Source of the DNA: Stagonosporopsis chrysanthemi
Lineage: Eukaryota > Ascomycota > Dothideomycetes > Pleosporales > Didymellaceae
Assembly (NCBI GenBank): GCA_022560025.1
Contig: JAFISE010000146.1
Span: 1-64,000, forward strand
Reading direction: 5' to 3'
Length of the DNA stretch: 64,000 bases
Both the position numbers and the translations under genes were made by a program. This document shows, in pieces, positions 32,045-42,659 of this stretch (within the stretch, counting starts at the first letter, position 1; every line of letters starts with the position of its first letter). Under the pieces are notes generated by a model that saw nothing but the letters and a program-made list of their open reading frames with translations, was not told the DNA's origin and ran no database searches.

Positions 32045-33517
32045 ATGACAGATGAAGGGTCGAATGCGCCCGGTAACTCTCTGCTGTTGTCGCAAATGAG
32101 TGAGCGTCTGGCACAGCAGTACCAGGAACCCTTTGTTTACGACCTCGAGAGAGCGGTCAACACCACCGAACAAGACGACCCAAACTATTATTCGCGTTCT
32201 CCTCGGTCATTGATAACAACCTCCAGCATTCAAAGATTCATCACAGGCACCGGATCATCGATATACGAAGACCTCGCGCCACTTCTTGAAGAGACGGAGC
32301 ACGAGCTGATCCTCGTAACCTGCTTCTGGGCTTCTTCCCTTAGCCGTGATGCGCTCAATGCTGTTTTGCGCAAGCTGTCTGATAAGGCCGTGCGTCGAGG
32401 CACAGAGAAAATTCGCGTTCGACTATGTTTCTCTTCTTCATCGCTCTTTCAAAAGCTGTTTCACAAGCAGGCAGCTACTGGGCAGGCATATGAGGACACC
32501 GAGTGGGTGAAGACGTTTGGGCTGCCTGCCAAATCTGAACTAGGGGGACTAGACATGAAAATCAAGAGTGTCTTCATCTTGCCTTTCAGCGTCATGCACC
32601 CCAAGTTCATCATCGTCGATAGACAAACGGTGGTCTTACCAAGCTGTAACGTCAGCTGGGAAGAGTGGTTCGAGGGTGCCATTGTGATGAAAGGGCCTGT
32701 CTCAGCCCAGTTCCTCCAGTTCTATAGGACATTTTGGGAACGGCGGACAGATGCGCCATCCGATTTGCCAGACAGACAGCAGAGTGGAGCAAGTCCTCGG
32801 ATGAACCATAGTCACCTAGGAGTGGTCTCAAGTGCTGTCCAGACCGCAGAGGGGTTCCCAAATGGAACGCCAACCGTCTTCCTTCCGAGCCCTCATCGCC
32901 GTTACCCGGGCTTCAAGCCTTTCGGAACCGCCACAGCACCTATCACGCCTCTGAACACATTTCTACTTACCTTGTTCGCCAAAGCAGAACGAAGTATACG
33001 CGTTCAGACACCCAATATAACTGCTCCACCTGTTCTGGCCGCACTGCTCAAAGCACTAGCTCGTGGTATCGACGTCACTATCTTGACTTCAGCACGACTC
33101 ATGATCCTGGAGCAACTCGTGACCGCTGGCACCACGACATCTCGTTGCGTCAACACTCTCATCAAACGATACAAGGCACTAGACCTACAAGCGAGCCCAA
33201 GGGTGTATGACGAGGAAGCAGCGATGACTCCTCCCAAGGTTGGCAAGCTTCTTATTTCCTATTTCGAGCCCAGACATGGGTACAAGAAGAGGGGCGAGGA
33301 ACAAGGCGAACCCCAGCAGAGCCATCTCAAGCTGACAGTCGTCGATGGCGAGGTGCTGGTGCTGGGCAGTGGTAACTTGGATCGTGCCAGTTGGTTCACA
33401 AGTCAAGAGCTGGGTGTTGCATTCTTTGGGACTGAAGTGGTCCGCAAAGTGGAAGAGACAGTCGACAAAGCTATGACGGGGAGAAGCAAGGTGATCTTTG
33501 ACAGCGAAGTAGAGTAG
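32045..33517 (+). CDS. Phospholipase-D-like protein with two HKD motifs (490 aa)
   Basis: A single exon starting at ATG 32045 (MTDEGSNAPG). The first HKD motif is MHPKFIIVDRQTVVLPSCN and the second SHLKLTVVDGEVLVLGSGN. Each has the His, Lys and Asp spacing of the PLD superfamily, and each is followed by the usual Ser/Asn-rich turn. No PX, PH, C2 or signal sequence is seen, so it is not a classical eukaryotic PLD1/2. Its layout is nearer to bacterial-type PLD or cardiolipin-synthase-like proteins and fungal unnamed homologues. It may hydrolyse or transfer phosphatidyl groups; substrate and location are unknown. Confidence 0.85.
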   Translation: MTDEGSNAPGNSLLLSQMSERLAQQYQEPFVYDLERAVNTTEQDDPNYYSRSPRSLITTSSIQRFITGTGSSIYEDLAPLLEETEHELILVTCFWASSLSRDALNAVLRKLSDKAVRRGTEKIRVRLCFSSSSLFQKLFHKQAATGQAYEDTEWVKTFGLPAKSELGGLDMKIKSVFILPFSVMHPKFIIVDRQTVVLPSCNVSWEEWFEGAIVMKGPVSAQFLQFYRTFWERRTDAPSDLPDRQQSGASPRMNHSHLGVVSSAVQTAEGFPNGTPTVFLPSPHRRYPGFKPFGTATAPITPLNTFLLTLFAKAERSIRVQTPNITAPPVLAALLKALARGIDVTILTSARLMILEQLVTAGTTTSRCVNTLIKRYKALDLQASPRVYDEEAAMTPPKVGKLLISYFEPRHGYKKRGEEQGEPQQSHLKLTVVDGEVLVLGSGNLDRASWFTSQELGVAFFGTEVVRKVEETVDKAMTGRSKVIFDSEVE

Positions 33518-33601
33518 CCATATCCTGTGGATCTTCAAGCCCTGGTCGATCTCCGAGCACCGCCTTCATATAACCAATCCGCCCTTGAGACAACGGTCTC
33601 A

Positions 33602-34300
33602 CTACCACCACCTCCTCATATCCACCTCTCTACCCTCGAGAAGCGCCTTCACTCCATCTGCCATTCTCTCCGCACAATTCCAACGACAGGGCCCTCCAAA
33701 CATCTCGTTATCGCGGAAGAAACTGTTGCATTCCAAGTGCACCCTCACCTCGACCCGAGAAGCACGCAGATCGCACGACGCTGCCGCAAGGAACTCCTCA
33801 ATCTCCGTCTCGCCCGTGCAACCCCCCTCACCGGGATAGCGTCTGCAGCCATCGACCACAAGCGTCACCTTCAGTTCCTCCAGACCCGTTAGCACGCGCT
33901 GCCACTCAGACGCAGGCGAGCTGCGGTGTCCCTCGTACGGCAGCAGCACTCGCCACGGCGTCGCATCTCCAGACCAGGACTCGACCTCACGGTCTAGATC
34001 CTCCCAGACCAGCGTAGCAGGGAGGTGGAGCGTGAGATGCAGCTTGCGCACGGCCTTACCAACGTACTCTGGAAATCGCGGGATGCTTTTGGCGCCCGCA
34101 GCAAGGTAGAGGTGCAGAGTATTCTGGCCCCATACTTCAAGAGCGAGGGCGCCCATACGTTTGCTGGTGAGGAGTAACGGGAGGACCCGCGGATGGAAGT
34201 GAACTGGCGGGGAGGAGAGGAGGGTGTACTGGAGGATGCGGACTTTCAGCTCGTCAGGGAGAGCACGCCAGGGTGATCGAACGGCTGTGGTGGTGGTCAT
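33602..34300 (-). CDS. F-box-like protein (232 aa)
   Basis: The best start is ATG 34300 (MTTTTAVRSPWRALPDELKV); the open frame extends 40 codons further upstream without family-like sequence. Residues about 10-60 show an F-box-like pattern (ALPDELKVRILQYTLLSS, then LPLLLTSKRM). The rest (VGKAVRKLHLTLHLPATLVW, LTGLEELKVTLVVDGCRR) has leucine-rich strands as in uncharacterised Dothideomycete proteins. If the F-box is real, it would present a substrate to an SCF ubiquitin ligase. Its 3' end faces the PLD-like gene, 84 nt away. The function is not known. Confidence 0.65.
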   Translation of the reverse strand: MTTTTAVRSPWRALPDELKVRILQYTLLSSPPVHFHPRVLPLLLTSKRMGALALEVWGQNTLHLYLAAGAKSIPRFPEYVGKAVRKLHLTLHLPATLVWEDLDREVESWSGDATPWRVLLPYEGHRSSPASEWQRVLTGLEELKVTLVVDGCRRYPGEGGCTGETEIEEFLAAASCDLRASRVEVRVHLECNSFFRDNEMFGGPCRWNCAERMADGVKALLEGREVDMRRWW

Positions 34301-37300
34301 GGTTTTCGTGGGGTGGCGGAGGTGGGTTGGTGAGATGGGTAAGTGATCTGGGCAGTGGAGGTGAGGGGAGCTGATATAGTAGCTGGATCCCAGGCTGCAA
34401 ACCGACTGTCGGTCTTTCACTTCACTGTGTATCTAATTTGGTGCGTCGAATGAGTTTCACTGTGACCTCAACGCCAGCGACGGTCTCTTGCTTCCTCATT
34501 GCGAGTTCTTGCGCACCAGCCAGAATTGTCATTTTACGCATTCCTTTCGTGAACTTGACAACCAAATGATGACTGGTATATCGAGATGCTCCAAATCATT
34601 CACATCACACCCGTGGTGTCTCCATTGTGGCTAATATCGGGAAAACTAGCTATGTAGTGGGAGTTGTCTGCCCCCATCACGACTAGTCTCCCATCTCATG
34701 GTATAGTCGTGGAAGTTCAAAGTCAACATATTTCTTTCACGATTAATCGCTCGATGATTTAGCTTGATCTTGTGCTGTCTCTGCAATACCCTACTTCGAG
34801 CGAAGTCAAGCAGCAGATTCGATCGCCCAGATCGAAGCATTCTGAATTCTTTTGGCAGAATTTTTCATAACAAGCAGTTATTGCACACTCTGTTATGAGA
34901 TGGTCCGACGGTATCATGCATTGTCAGAGATAACAGCCTGACTGGGTCTTCAGGATTTACAATAAGGATATTCGAGGGCCTCGTTGCTGTTCCTGCAAAG
35001 TCAACGGGGACAGCAATGGCTAGCTAAGGGTCGACAAGATCTGCGCGAAAACATATCACACCTCCAACTAGTATTACCAAGTGAGCATTAAGGGACTCGT
35101 GAACTGCTGGCCTTTCTAGAGGTTCGTCGACCATGAATACCGCATGTAGTACCAAATCGTGTGATACAGGACGCCACGATCCACTCAAACATACGCGGTA
35201 CAATGTTGTAGGGTGATACACGAGTGTAGACTACGACAATTCGCCTAAGTGCGTACGAAGACGTGACCAATTGTAATACTACTGCAAGCTTAGTGAGAAC
35301 ATACTTCCATTGATTCTGTGGCAGAACTTCGTTGCGTTCTGGTTTGCGATGCTCAGACATTTGGCAAAGGACCGACAAGGCACTTTTCTGCACAAAATCG
35401 ATCGCTAGAGGCTACATGCAGCGATGACGACAGATTGTATTGGAACAGCAGATCGGTCACGTAAATTACGAATGCAAGTCCAGCCTTCACCAAGACAACA
35501 CTGCCCCAGCTAGTGACCGGCACTTCCTTGTCATTGCTATCAATTGTGCGCCCAGATTTTCTTCATGACACTGCCCAGGTGGCTTGTGGATTATTGGCAC
35601 AAATTACAACATGTGAAATTGTTGAATGTGAGGGGAATCCGCTTCTGAACCTAGGCTGGGAAAACGACTTCCATACGTGTCGAAACAAGACCGGTGGCTA
35701 GTCTATTGATATGTCAAGCTCGTCGGTATACGCTGTCGCGTGAGGGGGAACTATTTGAAATGTCATGATGTCCTTTGTTGTGGTGAAAGACTTAATCCTG
35801 CGCTGCACGTGTAGAAGAAGTCGAGGGTGGACAGAGAGCTTGTGGCATAATACCGGGGAACATTAGGACCCAGACTATCGCCCCACATTTTGACATGGTC
35901 GAGAAGAGCACTGCCTCCTTGAAAGTGGAGATGATGTCTTGTCGATCCGGTGAAAACCACGCAAAAGCCTGTACGACCAAGTCCTTGAGCAATTCAATAT
36001 CGCACGGAAGGAAAGTCCAGCTTCGTAGACTGCGGAAGGGTGCGTCGCATGGCGAGATATGATTTGCTGTGCTTGATATCCCGTAGCCCGCCTTTTGTAA
36101 ACTTGGACAAGATCTTAGGAAGAAACGTTGCGCCTGAAACGTCCTTCCCCTACGCATCGAGCCACTAGAGTGACATGGCCCATAGCGTAGGATCCTAAGG
36201 GCGTCACTACAAAGGCTGAGTCCTCCACATCGGTAGTGCTACTTGTAATGCTTACAATAAGCTCAGAGCTGCACCTCATTTGCCATGTCGCGAACAGCCC
36301 CTTTCCGGTGATGAAGCCTACCTTGTATGACTCTCTCAGCTGTTGGAGTCTGGCCGTGGCAGCAGCATTAAGCAAGTCGGCTTGTCCTTTAGAATTGCGG
36401 CGTGCATCATCGTCCACGTCTCAGAGGACTGCGCCTCGCGGGACCTCCGAGCGGCAACTGAGACTTTGGTTGCGATTTGGTGGTGTCTTCTAGCATCTCA
36501 ACACATGTGTAAGCTAGCCATCGCTGAGTGTCGGTCTTATCGCACCTAGCTGTCAGTGTGGCGCGTGAAAGTCGAGGCAGTGGCGAAGAACAGCACCTGC
36601 TCAGCTGAAACTGTGGCTGTGTGGCTGAGTCGCTGTGCCACAGATTGCGATTGGCCCAGATACGATGGAAATGTTCAGCCTTGCTCATTCACCAGCCAAG
36701 GTACACTACTATCTCATTGGCCATTGAAGAGTGGCTAAGCTATCTAAGCCTCACTGTGGCGGTCAACCCGACGAATCATGCAGCGCTGTGAATGCGACAG
36801 GCCTGTCTAGCCTCACGATCGCCCTACCAACACCACTACCCTATCTCTACCTCAGTAATGCTGCTCCCTAGGTAGTCGCAGTAACTCTGCCGAATATTCA
36901 GAATTCTTGTTGCGCTGAATTTGCCGCCGACACGGCCAATGTCAGGACCTTCGCGCGCCATGCTGTCACACAATTTTGCACTGCCCCCCTTGTCAAGGCG
37001 CCGGTGCTCTTGTCGCCTCGGCGTTTTCGATCTCGAGCGCTTTCCGCCCCGTATCCGCCAACAGTTGAAAACTCGCAATCCTTGGCTAAACTGTACAGCG
37101 CGACGATCAGTAGAGCTGGCAAGCAGGAATCCGGCAGACTTTCGCTTTGGAGCAGTCATGCCCCGGTCCCAACTCCCCAGATCAAACTGTCAAGACCGCA
37201 AAGGGCCCGTGGGGCGTGGGGCGCAATGCCCAGCAAAGGCTGGAAATGAAAGACGTTATGTGTTTCTCATCAAGGCAGATGCCAAATGACGCACAAGAGC

Positions 37301-37507
37301 CAAGGAGCGCTTGGGGGCAGGCGAACTTATACACAGCCTCCCTGTTGGTATATCCTCCTGCACGCCGCGCTCCACATGGTCTCACACATATACCTATTAT
37401 TGTCGGATTGACTGCCCGTGTTATCCGGATCATCCCCTGTTCAGCGGGATCTATCACATCTACTCGAGATTCACATTTCTACGATTTTAACTTAATAGTC
37501 CTCCAAC
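34301..37507. other. Gene-poor stretch of about 3.2 kb
   Basis: No gene is supported. Minus frames at 36417-36115 (RLQQLRESYKVGFITGKG, VVTPLGSYAMGHVTLVARC) and 36157-35792 look mildly coding-like, but they have different registers and no family, so they could be an old relic. The last part is the pmc1-type gene promoter. Base composition is ordinary, unlike the two AT-rich blocks. Confidence 0.45.
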
Positions 37508-40500
37508 ATGGAGAGTGGGAAACTCGCTCCCCCTACGTTACAGGTGAACACCCGGCAAAGGGCTGCGAGTAACGCCGACACAATAACCTCGTCCGCATCC
37601 GACCCCTTCAAAACACCAGTATCGCCATTATCAGATATATCCCCCAGCAATGCATCGACAGCGGTATACGATCCCGAGACGGCGCTGCTACCGGACCCAG
37701 GAACAGAGGCGGATTTCCATGTCGATAACAACCCGTTTGCGTTTTCGCCCGGTCAACTCAATAAGCTTTTCAACCCTAAGTCATTAACTGCTTTCCAAGC
37801 GCTGGGTGGGTTACAGGGTATCGCGAGTGGGCTCCAGTCCGACACACATACTGGATTGAGCGTTGATGAAGCCTCCGCTCCTCAACACATTACTTTCGAC
37901 CAAGCAGTCCATGGCGCGAATACAGACAAGAAGATCGAACGATCGCATAGCGGTGGCAGTCCTTTTGAGGATAGGATACGCGTATACGGACGCAACACAT
38001 TACCTCCTAAGAAGGCCACTCCACTATGGAGACTAACATGGAATGCCTACAACGACACTGTCCTCATCGTCCTTACTGTCGCCGCCGTCATCTCGCTGGC
38101 GCTCGGTCTCTATGAGACATTCGGTGCGGAGCATGAACCTGGTGCTCCAACACCAGTCGATTGGGTAGAAGGTCTTGCCATCTGTATCGCCATTATCATC
38201 GTTGTCCTAGTCACCGCAGTAAACGACTGGAAGAAGGAACAGGCTTTCGTCAAGCTCAATGCGAAGAAAGAGGAGCGCGAGATCAAGGTCACGAGATCTG
38301 GCAAGGCTGTCTTGATCAGCGTCTACGATGTACTGGTCGGCGACATCATTCACATGGAACCTGGCGATGTCGCACCTGTAGATGGAATTTTCATCGAGGG
38401 TCACGATGTCAAGTGTGACGAGTCCTCTGCAACTGGAGAATCGGATGCTATCCGTAAGATGCCCAGTGCCCTGGTTTCGAAAGCTCTGGCAGAAGGTCAT
38501 TCACAGAAGGGCCTCGACCCGTTCATCATCTCTGGCGCCAAAGTCAACCAAGGTGTCGGCACCTACATGGCCACTTCAGTTGGTGTCCACAGCTCATTCG
38601 GCAAGATCATGATGTCCGTTCGAACCGACATGGAGGCAACACCCCTTCAAGAGAAGCTTGGTCGTCTTGCTGTTGCCATCTCAAAGATTGGTAGCGCCGC
38701 TGCTGGTATCCTCTTTTTTGTCCTCCTTTTCCGCTTTGTTGCTGGACTGTCTAACGACACCCGAAGTGCCAGCAAGAAGGGCAGCGCTTTTATGGACATT
38801 TTGATTGTTGCAGTTACCATTATCGTTGTGGCTGTACCCGAAGGTCTCCCTCTCGCTGTTACACTCGCCTTGGCTTTTGCTACCACCCGGATGTTAAAGG
38901 AGAACAATCTTGTTCGTGTACTGCGAGCATGCGAAACTATGGGCAACGCCACTGCCATTTGCTCGGATAAGACGGGAACTCTCACCACCAACGTAATGAC
39001 GGTTGTCGCCGGCAAGTTTGGATCTACTGGATTTAAACAATCCGATGCTGAGACCGGAACGACTGCTGCAGCCTGGGCCTCTGATGTCACTCCGGCCGCC
39101 AAGGATCTCCTCGTTCACTCAATCGCTATCAACTCGACTGCTTTCGAGGGCGTCGAGGAAGGTAGGCAGGTTTTCGTTGGATCCAAGACTGAGACTGCTT
39201 TACTACAACTCGCCAAAGACCATCTTGGTCTTTTATCTCTGGCCGAAACCCGCGATAATGAGGAAATCGTTCATAGGATGCCGTTCGATTCCAGCAAGAA
39301 GTGCATGGCAGCCGTGATCAAGCTCAAGACTGGTGGTTACCGCCTTGTCGTCAAGGGAGCATCCGAAATCCTTCTTAGCATGTGCTCAGAGCAGGCCGTT
39401 TTCGGTACACTGGAGACCGAGAAGCTCACCGAAGAAGTGCGCCAGGACGTCCTTGCTACTATCAGCGAGTTCGCAAACAAGTCTCTCCGAACAATTGGGC
39501 TCGTCTACCAGGAGTACGCACAGTGGCCTCCCGCCCACGCCAGCTTCACAGATACCGGCAGCGTCGACTTCGGATCTCTCCTTCGCGACCTGATCTTCCT
39601 CGGTGTCGTTGGTATCCAAGATCCCGTTCGTCCTGGCGTACCCGAGGCTGTCCGCAAAGCCCAGGGTGCTGGTGTTACTGTTCGCATGGTTACCGGTGAT
39701 AACATGCAGACAGCTCGCGCCATCGCGGCGGAATGCAACATCTACACTGAAGGTGGCTTGGTCATGGAAGGACCCGACTTCCGACGCCTGTCAGAGGCCG
39801 AGATGGATGAAGTTATTCCCCGCCTCCAGGTCCTTGCCCGTTCCTCACCCGAGGACAAGAGAGTTCTGGTCACACGTCTCAAGGCTCTCGACGAGATCGT
39901 CGCTGTTACAGGTGATGGCACAAACGACGCACCTGCCCTCAAGGCAGCCAACATTGGTTTCTCCATGGGCATTTCAGGTACTGAGGTTGCTAAGGAAGCA
40001 TCTGCAATCATCCTTATGGACGACAACTTCGCATCGATCATCACCGCCCTTATGTGGGGTCGAGCTGTGAATGATGCTGTGCAGAAGTTTCTACAGTTCC
40101 AGATCACCGTCAACATCACTGCTGTCTTGCTAGCTTTCGTCACCGCTATTTACAGCGATGAGATGAAACCTGCACTGAGGGCAGTCCAGTTGCTTTGGGT
40201 CAACCTCATCATGGATACCTTTGCCGCCCTCGCCCTTGCTACCGATCCTCCCACCGAACGGCTCCTTGATCGTCCTCCTCAGGGCCGCGACAAGCCGCTG
40301 ATCACAACCACCATGTGGAAGCAGATCACCGGCCAGAACATCTATAAACTCACCGTCATCTTCGTACTGTACTTCGCCGGTGGCGATCTCCTCGACTACG
40401 ACCTCTCGGACCCTGACAAGCAGCTTGAGCTTGATACTGTCATCTTCAACAGTTTCGTCTGGATGCAGATCTTCAACATTTTCAACAACAGGCGTCTGGA

Positions 40501-40921
40501 CAACAAGCTCAACATCTTCGAGGGTATTCACCGAAACCACTTTTTCAGTTTCATTGTCGTTATGATTATCGGTCTCCAGGTCATGATCATCTTTGTCGGC
40601 GGTCGGGCTTTCCAGATCAAGCCTGGAGGTCTCGATGGCACACAATGGGCGGTTTCAATCATCACCGGATTCATTTGTATTCCCTGGGCGGTGGCGATCA
40701 GGTTCTTCCCTGATCCTTGGTTTGCAGCTATCTCGCGTGTTGTTGGTGCACCATTTGTGGTTGTCTTCAAGTGGCTCGCAAAAGGCTTTTCGGCCATCGG
40801 CGGTCTCTTCAGGAAGAAGAAGACCGAGGACCCCGAGAAGGATGCTGCTATCGCCACACCACCTATCGTTGTAGTTGAAGAGGCGGTATCTTCACAGGAG
40901 AAGGAGAAGTCGCATGTGTAA
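37508..40921 (+). CDS. PMCA-type calcium-transporting P-type ATPase (1137 aa)
   Basis: One exon starting at ATG 37508. It is a P2B Ca2+ pump, like yeast Pmc1, which loads Ca2+ into the vacuole. Visible landmarks are the actuator motif ATGES, the ion-site helix VAVPEGLPLAVTLALAFA, the phosphorylated Asp487 in SDKTGTLTTN, KGASE and MVTGDN in the nucleotide domain, and the hinge TGDGTNDAPALK. Transmembrane pairs flank these. Late helices include VQLLWVNLIMDTFAALALAT. The C-terminus after the last helix is short and Lys/Glu-rich, with no obvious long calmodulin-binding tail as in animal PMCAs. In fungi the pump is a classical calcineurin target; no CDRE could be assigned here. Confidence 0.95.
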   Translation: MESGKLAPPTLQVNTRQRAASNADTITSSASDPFKTPVSPLSDISPSNASTAVYDPETALLPDPGTEADFHVDNNPFAFSPGQLNKLFNPKSLTAFQALGGLQGIASGLQSDTHTGLSVDEASAPQHITFDQAVHGANTDKKIERSHSGGSPFEDRIRVYGRNTLPPKKATPLWRLTWNAYNDTVLIVLTVAAVISLALGLYETFGAEHEPGAPTPVDWVEGLAICIAIIIVVLVTAVNDWKKEQAFVKLNAKKEEREIKVTRSGKAVLISVYDVLVGDIIHMEPGDVAPVDGIFIEGHDVKCDESSATGESDAIRKMPSALVSKALAEGHSQKGLDPFIISGAKVNQGVGTYMATSVGVHSSFGKIMMSVRTDMEATPLQEKLGRLAVAISKIGSAAAGILFFVLLFRFVAGLSNDTRSASKKGSAFMDILIVAVTIIVVAVPEGLPLAVTLALAFATTRMLKENNLVRVLRACETMGNATAICSDKTGTLTTNVMTVVAGKFGSTGFKQSDAETGTTAAAWASDVTPAAKDLLVHSIAINSTAFEGVEEGRQVFVGSKTETALLQLAKDHLGLLSLAETRDNEEIVHRMPFDSSKKCMAAVIKLKTGGYRLVVKGASEILLSMCSEQAVFGTLETEKLTEEVRQDVLATISEFANKSLRTIGLVYQEYAQWPPAHASFTDTGSVDFGSLLRDLIFLGVVGIQDPVRPGVPEAVRKAQGAGVTVRMVTGDNMQTARAIAAECNIYTEGGLVMEGPDFRRLSEAEMDEVIPRLQVLARSSPEDKRVLVTRLKALDEIVAVTGDGTNDAPALKAANIGFSMGISGTEVAKEASAIILMDDNFASIITALMWGRAVNDAVQKFLQFQITVNITAVLLAFVTAIYSDEMKPALRAVQLLWVNLIMDTFAALALATDPPTERLLDRPPQGRDKPLITTTMWKQITGQNIYKLTVIFVLYFAGGDLLDYDLSDPDKQLELDTVIFNSFVWMQIFNIFNNRRLDNKLNIFEGIHRNHFFSFIVVMIIGLQVMIIFVGGRAFQIKPGGLDGTQWAVSIITGFICIPWAVAIRFFPDPWFAAISRVVGAPFVVVFKWLAKGFSAIGGLFRKKKTEDPEKDAAIATPPIVVVEEAVSSQEKEKSHV

Positions 40922-41196
40922 TTTTGTTAGCGTTCGCATTGCTAAGATTGTACCTATACTTCACATGATACCACATGATCGCCCACGACTCATGACACTC
41001 CTTAGATACAATTCAATAACTGTTAATTATTCAATGCCAACTCACGATCTGATTTATCGTGCCGTGCATGTGTTGATGCGAGATGCTGTGTGAGGGTTTG
41101 TGGCAGATCAGTGAACAAACAGGTGAATTTTGCTTCCTGAGTATACATGAGAAGTGAAGGATATCGCTTGCTGTATCCGGTGACTGAGCCTTGACG

Positions 41197-42111
41197 ATGT
41201 TCCAAGTCGCCACCCAGATTGACACAACGACAGTACTTAATCCAATGTACCCCATGTGCAAGGGTTTTGCGCCATGCAACATGCCCTTCTCGAGCGAACG
41301 AGAGGTCATCAGAGTGTGTTGGCCCTTGACGATCCCTAGTTATGCGCAATTCCTGATCACTTCACCGTACCCACTCAAAGCTAGCTATCGATTCAACCTC
41401 AGCTTCACACTTACACTCCATGGCCCTATCCACCTTTCATCTCCATCGCCCATCGAAATAATACCATCAGGTGCCCTCAGTTCAGGCTTTGCCCAAGGAT
41501 GGACTCGTCTCCCCCCAGAACTTAAACTAGCTATCTTACGCCATAATGTGGTCGTTCCTCACACGATATGGCCCAGCAATGCGAACAGTGTCATACGTGA
41601 CGTATTACTACACTACCTGAAGATGACACCAGAGATAGCAGGTCTCTCTAGAGCACTGTTTTTTGCTGAGAACACCTTCATCATACTGCCGTTCCGTGAG
41701 GATCTCAGTATGTTTTGTCACCTTCCTCCTGTGTCTGTAAGGCCGCTACTTCGAAAAATAAAGCTGCTTACCTGGCTCGAGAAAAGGGATAGCCACGCTG
41801 CTGCAGCCATTGCAGAGAGAGGCTTTGGTTTTCAGAACTTGACGCACATCATCATCCAATGTTCCTGCATTAGGTTTGTGAAGCACTTCTTGTTAGAGGA
41901 AGGCCTTGATGCAGGGCACAGCACTGAGATATTGATTGCTCAATTGGAACCGCGATTACCTCCACCGGTGAGCTTTGAAACGAAAGGGAGGATCGAATTC
42001 TTGCGTGCCGAGTCACAGTCTGATGGAGGGAGTCCGGACGCGAAGCTGTTGGAACTCGTGGAGCATGTCGAAAGGCTCATGGAGCAAAGGTTCAGATTTG
42101 AATTTCCTTAG
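41197..42111 (+). CDS. F-box-like hypothetical protein
   Basis: The frame is open from 41191 to 42111; the first ATG is 41197, but the N-terminal 90 codons look unlike protein and the true start may be later or in a spliced exon. From about 41500 the sequence is convincing: TRLPPELKLAILRHNVVVPH, then LKMTPEIAGLSRALFFAENT. The opening LPPEL-K-AIL is F-box-like, and the T-PEIA-LS-ALFF-NT-F pattern is typical of a large uncharacterised family in Pleosporales. The C-terminus ends with Glu/Arg-rich helices. Function is unknown. Confidence 0.5.
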   Translation: MFQVATQIDTTTVLNPMYPMCKGFAPCNMPFSSEREVIRVCWPLTIPSYAQFLITSPYPLKASYRFNLSFTLTLHGPIHLSSPSPIEIIPSGALSSGFAQGWTRLPPELKLAILRHNVVVPHTIWPSNANSVIRDVLLHYLKMTPEIAGLSRALFFAENTFIILPFREDLSMFCHLPPVSVRPLLRKIKLLTWLEKRDSHAAAAIAERGFGFQNLTHIIIQCSCIRFVKHFLLEEGLDAGHSTEILIAQLEPRLPPPVSFETKGRIEFLRAESQSDGGSPDAKLLELVEHVERLMEQRFRFEFP

Positions 42112-42659
42112 CAAAATAACATAGAGTCAGGCTCGAGCTCTACATGCCTGAAATGAAACTATATGTAAGCAGTAAATGTGTGCATTTTGAATCTGTGACT
42201 TTGAACAAACACAGTTAGCCTGGAAAGCGGGGACACAATGTGTTGAACATTGTTGCACGTAAATTTTGGAGACCGCTGAGAGTCTCTGAAGTCTTCAATC
42301 TGACTTTGAACGGAGGGAAGGATCTGAGTTGTTGGCGCTGTCCAGTCTGGGGATCGATGACAGGACTAGCCGCCAAGAAGCTCTCCAGGATTTTGTTGAT
42401 CGCCAGTGCACCGAGTGATTTGGTCTGATCTATTTCGAACACAGGAAATGTACACAGATGTCGAGATGCAGTCTTCGCGGTTGTTAAGACCATGACTCGC
42501 ACAGCACCTGAAAGAACCTATTGCAGTCTAGCTCCACGAACATCTATCAGGCATCCAGGCAACAACACTAGCTTCGCGTCTTCGATGAATGACAGTTAAA
42601 TGCGCATCTCCACAATCAATTTTCTGACATTTACGACAGTAAACCTCCACACACAAGCC

